Source: Candidatus Omnitrophota bacterium
GTDB taxonomy: Bacteria > Ratteibacteria > UBA8468 > MWAK01
Direction of reading: 5' to 3'
Assembly: GCA_026387085.1 (NCBI GenBank)
Contig: JAPLMK010000108.1
Location: 1 to 5,183 of the forward strand
Length of the DNA: 5,183 nucleotides
How positions within the stretch are numbered: position 1 is the first letter of the stretch; each line of letters begins with the position of its first letter. The translations under genes were made by a program, and so were the position numbers. Below are positions 1-4,418 of this stretch, in pieces. The notes beneath the pieces are model-generated. The model was given only the letters and a program-made list of their open reading frames with translations. It ran no database searches and had not been told where the DNA came from.

Positions 1-422
1 CTGTTAACGGCAGCCAGCACCTCTTCGGCCTGCGCCAAATCTATTCGGCCGGAAAGAAAAGCGCGCCGGGTAAATTCACCCGGTTCAGCCAGGCGGCAAC
101 CGGCTGAAATAAGCGCCCTCAAAACTCCCTTAGGCGGAACCCGTCCGCCGTGGCATCCGATTTCCGCCATATCCTCCCGGGTATAACTTCTGGGGCCCTT
201 CATCACCGTCAGAAGAACTTCATCCCTGGTTTGAGCGCCTTCCCGGATAAAACCGTACCTTACCGTATGGGACGGAAGTTCTTTTAATTGTACCGGCCGG
301 CCCTCTTTATCGCGAAAAATACGCGCCAGGCTGGGATAGGTTTCCGGTCCGGAGAGCCGGACAATACCGATGCCGCCTTGGCCCAGCGGAGTGGATATGA
401 CGCAGATGGTTTCGTTTTTCAT
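1..422 (-). CDS. mnmE: tRNA modification GTPase MnmE, N-terminal part (cut by window edge)
   Basis: MnmE works with MnmG to install the (carboxymethyl)aminomethyl group on U34 of certain tRNAs, using a folate one-carbon unit and GTP. I translated the minus strand from the ATG at 422-420 and got 140 codons with no stop before the edge. The N-terminal folate-binding (TrmE-N) domain is clear: STPLGQGGIGIVRLSGP (residues 10-26), SHTVRYG (51-57), GPRSYTREDM..EIGCHGG (76-93, with C90) and LAEPGEFTRRAFLSGRIDLAQAEEV (from 111), all family signatures. The G domain and the C-terminal catalytic Cys lie outside the window. The start fits the usual MnmE N-terminus. No Shine-Dalgarno precedes it (upstream minus-strand bases end ...TTACGTGACTTC). 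The aldolase gene ends only 35 bp upstream on the same strand and I see no terminator or good promoter between them, so co-transcription is likely. Confidence 0.96.
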   Translation of the reverse strand, partial: MKNETICVISTPLGQGGIGIVRLSGPETYPSLARIFRDKEGRPVQLKELPSHTVRYGFIREGAQTRDEVLLTVMKGPRSYTREDMAEIGCHGGRVPPKGVLRALISAGCRLAEPGEFTRRAFLSGRIDLAQAEEVLAAVN

Positions 423-457
423 GAAGTCACGTAAGGGGTAAAACTATTTGCAAAAAA

Positions 458-1468
458 TTATTCCTCTTCGATCATGGAGTCAAAAAAGGCGACAATATTC
501 TTGCGGTTGCTGCTGTCGGCCATAAACTTCATCGCGGACCTGGGATGCTGATTCAGATTTCCGGTAATCATATAGGGAATATCAAAACCCCAGCGCAATT
601 TTTCCCGCATCGGCTCAATATGGTCCTGGATACACTTCAGGACCGGCCTGATTTTAAACTTGGGGTTATGGAGAAAACCCAGCATAAGCTCCATCTGGCA
701 GTTGCCGGCGCCCCGGCCCAGCCCGGCTAAACTGGCATCCAGATAATTGGCCCCGGCTATCAGCGCTTCAATCGTGTTGGCATACGCCAACTGCTGGTTG
801 TTATGGGTGTGGATGCCAACCTCTTTGCCGGCCGGCTTGGCATAACTTAAATATTTATCGACCAAACTTCTTACCTGCTCGCTGTAAAATGAGCCGAAAC
901 TATCAACCAGGTAAATCACCCGGACCTCGGAAGTAACCAACAATTCCAGAGCATCGTTAAGTTCTTTTTCCCGAACCGTGGAAGCGGCCATAATATTTAC
1001 GGTGGTTTCGTATCCTTTATCGTGGGCATCCTTAATCATATCGAGCGCTTCCGGTATCTGGTGAATATAAGTAGCCACGCGAATCATATCCAGCACGCTC
1101 TTATCCGCCGGCAAAATATCTTCGTGGTAGTCCGTGCGCTCCGCGTCGGCCATCACCGCCAGTTTCAGCGGAGTGGGATTATCGGCCACGATGCGGCGGA
1201 TATCATCTTCGTCACAGTGCTTCCAGCAACCAAATTGGTCGGGCGCGTAAATCTTTTTGGATGATTTATACCCCAGTTCCATATAATCAATGCCGGCTTC
1301 AACGCAAGTTTCGTAAACGGCTTTAATTACCTTGTCGTCAAAGGCGTGGTCGTTCATCAAGCCGCCGTCCCGGACGGTGCAGTCCACCAACTTTATCTCC
1401 GGCCGGTAGGCAATCCACCCGTCTTTTTTCACCTGTTTTGTTTCCGCTGACTTATTCTCTTGCGCCAT
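458..1468 (-). CDS. DRE-TIM metallolyase, HMGL-like / 4-hydroxy-2-oxovalerate aldolase-like protein
   Basis: This 336-residue TIM-barrel protein belongs to the HMGL-like family (PF00682) and most resembles the 'HOA-like' branch of DRE-TIM metallolyases. Visible motifs are the D-x-T-x-R-D-G signature DCTVRDGG (29-36, with R33 and the metal ligand D34), MELGYKSS (63-70), the metal-binding pair H220/H222 in GIHTHNN (218-224), and GLGRGAGN (249-256). The C-terminal YMITGNLNQHPRSA stretch (299-312) is, as I recall, typical of this branch. The metal site and catalytic arginine are intact, so a retro-aldol or Claisen-type lyase activity is expected, but the substrate cannot be read from the sequence. 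It should not be named HMG-CoA lyase, 2-isopropylmalate synthase or MhpE. The first ~20 residues are a charged, probably disordered tail. No Shine-Dalgarno precedes the ATG; a sigma70-type promoter sits immediately upstream (see 1477-1505). It probably heads a unit with mnmE. Confidence 0.88.
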   Translation of the reverse strand: MAQENKSAETKQVKKDGWIAYRPEIKLVDCTVRDGGLMNDHAFDDKVIKAVYETCVEAGIDYMELGYKSSKKIYAPDQFGCWKHCDEDDIRRIVADNPTPLKLAVMADAERTDYHEDILPADKSVLDMIRVATYIHQIPEALDMIKDAHDKGYETTVNIMAASTVREKELNDALELLVTSEVRVIYLVDSFGSFYSEQVRSLVDKYLSYAKPAGKEVGIHTHNNQQLAYANTIEALIAGANYLDASLAGLGRGAGNCQMELMLGFLHNPKFKIRPVLKCIQDHIEPMREKLRWGFDIPYMITGNLNQHPRSAMKFMADSSNRKNIVAFFDSMIEEE

Positions 1469-1476
1469 AGCATATA

Positions 1477-1505
1477 ATAATATCAGGAAAGAGGCTAAAA
1501 GTCAA
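1477..1505 (-). promoter_or_regulatory. Predicted sigma70-type promoter of the aldolase-like gene (near-leaderless)
   Basis: On the minus strand, TTGACT (1505-1500) and TATTAT (1482-1477) are separated by exactly 17 bp. The -35 box overlaps the TGA stop codon of the upstream ADP-ribosylglycohydrolase gene (1504-1502). Only 8 bases lie between the -10 box and the ATG at 1468, so transcription would start within about 0-3 bases of the start codon. That agrees with the lack of any Shine-Dalgarno. The boxes are read directly; the start site is inferred. Confidence 0.6.
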
Positions 1506-2872
1506 CCTTTTCCCGATAATAGGTTATCCGTATTTTCCGGAGGATTACCCGCAGATAACGGATTTTCCTGATATAAATTAAACCCTTCTTTTGCCAGGCC
1601 GGAAATAGCCGCCTGATGATAGCCGGAAATTCCGGTTTCAATCTTATCGTTCAGCGGTTTGACCCACTTCGCCGGAAGTTCCTTGGCCCCCAGCATCATG
1701 CCGACAATTGACCCGACCGTTGCGCCGTTACAATCAGTATCAAAACAGGCCTGCACGGCCCGGCAGATTGACTTTTCAAAATCACCCCCGCCCCAGAGAA
1801 GGCCCAGCGCGACAACCTGCGCGTTGCTGATCGTGTGACACCAATGGTGCGTAGAATTTTCATCCCATTGCGCGTGTATTCTGGTTACCGCCTCCTGATA
1901 ATCCACCCCCGCCTCGTGCCAGGCAACAATCTCCCTGATTCCCTTGCTTAACCGGCAGTTTCCGGGTATCTCCGAAAGGCCGGTTCCGATGATTTGCTTC
2001 AAGTCCGACAAAAAGGGAGCCGCCGCTAACATCGTGGCCACACTGATTGATGCGTCTCTCCAGGCAAGTCCTGCGGCCTGTTCCGGGTTTCCGGCTGCAA
2101 CGTAACCAAAAAAATCGGCCCTGATTTGGGCTCCGATCCATTCCCGGTAGGGATTGCGGTAAACCGCCGAGGCAGGCGGAAGAATTAACTGGCAAATATT
2201 CCGGTAAGCCACCCGCTCAGCGGTGCAGGTATGCAGGATGGGAATATTCTCCAGCCAAAAGAGGGCCACGTCCTCCGGCGTAAAATTAAACCCGTACTTT
2301 TTTACGATTGCCAGGCCGGAAACCGTATAATTAGTATCGTCGTCCTCCACCATGTGATTCACCCGATTGATAAACGGCGCGCTCTGGGAAACCTGGTATT
2401 TTTTTTGGATCTCCTCCGGCACGTCGGACCGGAAATAGTCATTAAGCGGATAACGGTTTAAATCTTTCAGGTACCCCCACATCCTTCCGGACCTCCAGCC
2501 TTCCACCGGCTTGCCCAAAAGGCACCCCGCGCAGCGCCCAAGCCAGGCGCCGAGAATTTTGTCATATAGTTCTTTTTGATTCCGGGAAACTTTCAACTTC
2601 CGGGAACCTTCCGGCCGGAGTTTTTTAATTCCGGCCAGGTCTGACGGTTCCTGATATGGATAATCTGCCTTCATCGGAAGTCCGGCGGTCCGGTCTAAAA
2701 AAGCGCGCAGTTCTTCCTGCCGGCCCGCAAAATCATCCGGGCTTAATCCGGCAAACTTCTGGAACTCAACCTCGACACCGGAGATATCACGCCCCTCGTC
2801 AATAAGTTGTTGCCGCTCGACAATTAAATCATCGGGACTAATACAAAGCCAATTGATAATATTTACACCCAT
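1502..2872 (-). CDS. ADP-ribosylglycohydrolase (DraG/ARH-like) family protein
   Basis: Proteins of this family (PF03747) are Mg-dependent, usually cytosolic hydrolases that remove ADP-ribose from proteins or small molecules; distant members act on other N- or O-glycosidic bonds. This one has 456 residues. The domain begins near residue 103 with KILGAWLGRCAGCLLGKPVEG (from 105). The first metal motif is EDDDTNYT (176-183) and the second is FDTDCNGATVGSIVG (377-391), so the dinuclear metal ligands look complete. Residues 1-100 form a charged, helix-like N-terminal extension with two loosely similar stretches, SPDDLIVERQQL (12-23) and SPDDFAGRQEEL (44-55). The ~20-residue tail after 435 is low in conserved features. 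The start is well supported by GGAGGAG five bases upstream of the ATG (counting from GGAGG). It diverges from nagA and is followed by the aldolase-like gene 33 bp later. The target substrate is unknown. Confidence 0.93.
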   Translation of the reverse strand: MGVNIINWLCISPDDLIVERQQLIDEGRDISGVEVEFQKFAGLSPDDFAGRQEELRAFLDRTAGLPMKADYPYQEPSDLAGIKKLRPEGSRKLKVSRNQKELYDKILGAWLGRCAGCLLGKPVEGWRSGRMWGYLKDLNRYPLNDYFRSDVPEEIQKKYQVSQSAPFINRVNHMVEDDDTNYTVSGLAIVKKYGFNFTPEDVALFWLENIPILHTCTAERVAYRNICQLILPPASAVYRNPYREWIGAQIRADFFGYVAAGNPEQAAGLAWRDASISVATMLAAAPFLSDLKQIIGTGLSEIPGNCRLSKGIREIVAWHEAGVDYQEAVTRIHAQWDENSTHHWCHTISNAQVVALGLLWGGGDFEKSICRAVQACFDTDCNGATVGSIVGMMLGAKELPAKWVKPLNDKIETGISGYHQAAISGLAKEGFNLYQENPLSAGNPPENTDNLLSGKG

Positions 2873-2875
2873 ATA

Positions 2876-2882
2876 CTCCTCC
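2876..2882 (-). promoter_or_regulatory. Strong Shine-Dalgarno of the ADP-ribosylglycohydrolase gene
   Basis: The minus strand reads GGAGGAGTAT-ATG, giving a GGAGG core five bases before the start at 2872. It fixes this start codon. It is the only convincing Shine-Dalgarno among the five genes in the window. Confidence 0.85.
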
Positions 2883-2891
2883 GTTTCAGGA

Positions 2892-2962
2892 CCCGCTTTT
2901 AAACTAATTTAATATCATACCACAGAATATGTTATCGTTGACATTTTTTGACCAAAAGCGGG
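2892..2962. repeat. Perfect 9-bp inverted repeat spanning the divergent promoter region
   Basis: CCCGCTTTT (2892-2900) and AAAAGCGGG (2954-2962) are exact reverse complements. Their centres are 62 bp apart, close to six helical turns. The right arm starts right after the predicted -35 box of nagA, inside its spacer. The left arm is in the presumed 5' leader of the ADP-ribosylglycohydrolase. This would suit a pair of operator half-sites or two sites bridged by a looping regulator, but chance cannot be excluded (see finding). Confidence 0.45.
2914..2922 (-). promoter_or_regulatory. Predicted extended -10 promoter of the ADP-ribosylglycohydrolase gene
   Basis: The minus strand reads TGG-TATGAT (2922-2914), an extended -10 element (TGn plus 5 of 6 matches to TATAAT). 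No good -35 lies 16-18 bp upstream, which is usual for extended -10 promoters. Transcription would begin near 2907, giving a leader of about 35 bases that carries the Shine-Dalgarno and the left arm of the inverted repeat at 2892-2900. Confidence 0.45.
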
Positions 2963-2976
2963 AAAAACGTTAAAAT
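2948..2976 (+). promoter_or_regulatory. Predicted sigma70-type promoter of nagA (leaderless)
   Basis: TTGACC (2948-2953) and TAAAAT (2971-2976) each match the consensus at 5 of 6 positions and are 17 bp apart. A standard 6-base discriminator puts +1 on G2983, which is the first base of the GTG start codon of nagA. The message would therefore be leaderless, matching the absence of a Shine-Dalgarno. A nearby perfect TTGACA at 2938-2943 lacks a -10 at usable spacing. Confidence 0.6.
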
Positions 2977-2982
2977 TATTAT

Positions 2983-4134
2983 GTGCCGAACTATTTGCTG
3001 ATCCGGAACGGACGTTTCGCGGGTTCCTTGAAAAAGGAAACTGTTGATATTCTGATACACGGCAAGACCATCGTCCGCATCGGAAAAATTAAGACCTCCG
3101 ATAAAAATTTCCCGGTCCTGGACGCGGCCGGCCGCATCGTTGCGCCTGGCTTTATTGACGTCCATATCCAGGGGGCGGGCGGCGCCAGCATCCTGGATGC
3201 CGGCCAAAACGCGCTTAAAACCATCTCCCGGGCTCTTGCCCGGCTTGGCACAACCAGTTTTTTGGCCACCACCGTCTTTAAACCGGGCGCCGGAAACCTT
3301 CCGGTTGCAATCGCGGCGGAAAATACCGGTCAGGATTTGGGTGGCGCAAATTTACTGGGAATTCACCTGGAGGGCCCGTTTGTCTCCCCGGAAAAAAAGG
3401 GCGGGATTTTAATGGATTCCATCTGCAAGCCGTCGCTGAATATTTTGCGCCAGATATACGGCCTGACCGGCAAAACCCTTAAAATGATGACTGTCGCTCC
3501 GGAACTGACCGGCAGTTCGCCGGTAATCCGAAAATTAGTTAATTCCGGCGCAATCGCTTCTTTCGGCCATTCCAACGCTTCTTACGCGGAAACCTTAAAG
3601 GGAATTAAGTCCGGAATCTCCCACGTAACCCATCTTTTCAACGCTATGCCGGCAATTAACCACCGGCTCCCGGGTCCGCTTCCGGCCATTTTTGAAAACA
3701 AAGACATAACCTGCCAGGTTATTACCGACGGCATTCATCTCAGCCCGGAAATCGTCAGATTCGCTTTCCGCCTGCTGGGCGATTCCCGCTTTGTCACAAT
3801 TTCCGACGGCCTGACCTCAACCGGCCTTCCGGACGGAACCTATCTTTACGACGGCGTTAAATACCAATCAAAGAACGGCACCGCCCGCCGGGACCCAGAA
3901 ACCCTGGTCGGCACCACGCTCGGCTTAAACCGGATGATTGGGCGGCTGATGAAGTTCACCGGCTGCCCGCTTGAATCCGCCCTTAAAACCGTAACCGAAG
4001 TTCCGGCGCGGGCGCTGGGTATTGAAAAAAGAAAGGGGAGCTTGACCGTCGGAAAAGACGCCGATATCGTAATCTTAAACCAGGACCTTTCCGTCTTTGC
4101 CACTATTGTAGCAGGCAAAAAATTTCTTCCTTAA
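2983..4134 (+). CDS. nagA: N-acetylglucosamine-6-phosphate deacetylase
   Basis: NagA hydrolyses GlcNAc-6-phosphate to glucosamine-6-phosphate and acetate in the cytoplasm, during chitin/mucin sugar use and cell-wall recycling. The 383 residues match the family's usual length. Amidohydrolase-fold landmarks are APGFIDVHIQGAGG (54-67), GIHLEGPF (126-133, metal ligand E130), FGHSNASYAET (194-204, H196), THLFNAM (216-222, H217) with R228 in the phosphate-binding region, TDGIHL (248-253, H252) and ISDG (273-276, catalytic D275). The first metal motif is H-x-Q rather than the H-x-H of binuclear NagAs or the Q-x-N of E. coli NagA. The usual KKGAH after EGPF is replaced by KKGGI (138-142). Translation starts at GTG: the frame is closed upstream by TAA at 2971-2973, and MPNYLLIRNGR fits NagA N-termini. 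An out-of-frame ATG at 2981 overlaps it. No nagB or transporter is visible next to it. Confidence 0.94.
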   Translation: MPNYLLIRNGRFAGSLKKETVDILIHGKTIVRIGKIKTSDKNFPVLDAAGRIVAPGFIDVHIQGAGGASILDAGQNALKTISRALARLGTTSFLATTVFKPGAGNLPVAIAAENTGQDLGGANLLGIHLEGPFVSPEKKGGILMDSICKPSLNILRQIYGLTGKTLKMMTVAPELTGSSPVIRKLVNSGAIASFGHSNASYAETLKGIKSGISHVTHLFNAMPAINHRLPGPLPAIFENKDITCQVITDGIHLSPEIVRFAFRLLGDSRFVTISDGLTSTGLPDGTYLYDGVKYQSKNGTARRDPETLVGTTLGLNRMIGRLMKFTGCPLESALKTVTEVPARALGIEKRKGSLTVGKDADIVILNQDLSVFATIVAGKKFLP

Positions 4135-4180
4135 AATTACATTAAACCGTACTTTACGAAATTGTTTATTGAAAAATCTC

Positions 4181-4216
4181 CCTCTACCCTCTGGGGAGAG
4201 GGCGGGGGTGAGGGGG
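4181..4216 (+). repeat. Palindromic repeat copy A (36 bp)
   Basis: This copy has a 9-3-9-5-10 layout: CCTCTACCC, loop TCT, GGGGAGAGG, spacer GCGGG, then GGTGAGGGGG. The two 9-mers form a hairpin with a single A/G mismatch (A4186 opposite G4196). It resembles the dispersed 'PLPSGER-type' REP-like repeats found in many bacterial genomes, whose translations pollute protein databases. It lies 46 bp after the nagA stop. On the minus strand the hairpin is followed by a short T run, but no gene on that strand would use it as a terminator. Confidence 0.85.
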
Positions 4217-4384
4217 ACAGCAAGTGAAAAGAAACAATTAGGGGTGAATATATTGAGGTTTAGCGATTTGGATATATTAAATAACATTGAAGGTACTTGG
4301 GAGGTAATCCAAAGAGTGTTGGAACAGAAAGAAAAGCATCCCCCTCACCTCAATCCTCTCCCCGCAGGGGAGAGGAAGAAATAA
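4217..4384 (+). pseudogene. Remnant of a DUF559 (Vsr-like endonuclease) C-terminus between repeats
   Basis: The frame through 4217-4339 reads TASEKKQLGVNILRFSDLD then ILNNIEGTWEVIQRVLEQKEKH. The pattern 'LG-V-x-[IV]-L-R-F-x-x-x-x-[IV]-L-x-N-x-E-G-x-x-E-x-I' matches, from memory, the last ~40 residues of DUF559 proteins (PF04480), small endonuclease-fold proteins related to Vsr. The frame continues through repeat B as PPHLNPLPAGERKK and stops at TAA 4382-4384. Upstream it runs into repeat A. The nuclease core, which should carry the catalytic acidic residues, is missing, so this is a truncated scrap rather than a working gene. A TTG start at 4169 could in principle give a 71-residue peptide, but I see no Shine-Dalgarno for it. 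Its composition differs from nagA and fmt, which suggests acquisition. Confidence 0.55.
4340..4375 (-). repeat. Palindromic repeat copy B (36 bp, inverted)
   Basis: Read on the minus strand this copy is CCTCTCCCC, loop TGC, GGGGAGAGG, spacer ATTGA, GGTGAGGGGG. It has the same 9-3-9-5-10 layout as copy A but with a perfect 9-bp stem. It ends 43 bp before the fmt start codon and would put a stable hairpin in any transcript that reads from nagA into fmt. Confidence 0.85.
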
Positions 4385-4418
4385 TCATTAAACATCATTC
4401 TAAACACCGTTGATACAT

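Larger units (their letters stand above)
4181..4375. mobile_element. Putative small composite element: DUF559 fragment framed by inverted palindromic repeats
   Basis: Copies A (4181-4216) and B (4340-4375) share the same 36-bp layout in opposite orientation, with their GGTGAGGGGG arms facing inward. Between them lie 123 bp that are visibly richer in A+T than the flanking genes and contain no CCGG, a tetramer very common elsewhere in the window. The outline is that of a MITE-like or REP-BIME-like unit. I see no clear target-site duplication at its ends (ATCTC on the left, AAGAA on the right), so the boundaries and mobility are inferred. Confidence 0.4.

Noticed and set aside
1502..1600. The sequence of the ADP-ribosylglycohydrolase C-terminus (ENPLSAGNPPENTDN) as another palindromic-repeat insertion.
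   Set aside because: It superficially recalls the NPLPAGER-type translation, but the DNA lacks the CCTCTCCCC/GGGGAGAGG stem and the GGTGAGGGGG tail.
2938..2943. A perfect TTGACA box on the plus strand upstream of nagA.
   Set aside because: At 16-18 bp downstream the sequence is GGGAAAA-like, not a -10 box. The TAAAAT at 2971 is 27 bp away. TTGACC at 2948 has the correct 17-bp spacing.
2932..3272. Open frames on the minus strand opposite the start of nagA, and several others opposite the aldolase, ADP-ribosylglycohydrolase and fmt genes.
   Set aside because: They are antisense or out-of-frame shadows of well-supported genes, with no recognisable domains or ribosome-binding sites.
4180..4202. 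Hairpin of repeat A followed on the minus strand by a short T run, like an intrinsic terminator.
   Set aside because: No minus-strand gene lies upstream of it in the window, and the same hairpin recurs in fmt without T runs, so the repeat explanation is better.
4169..4384. A 71-codon open frame beginning at TTG that could be called a small protein gene.
   Set aside because: Both ends of the frame are translations of the palindromic repeats (PLPSGERAGVRG and NPLPAGERKK). The middle resembles only the tail of DUF559, and there is no ribosome-binding site. It is treated as a remnant, not a gene.
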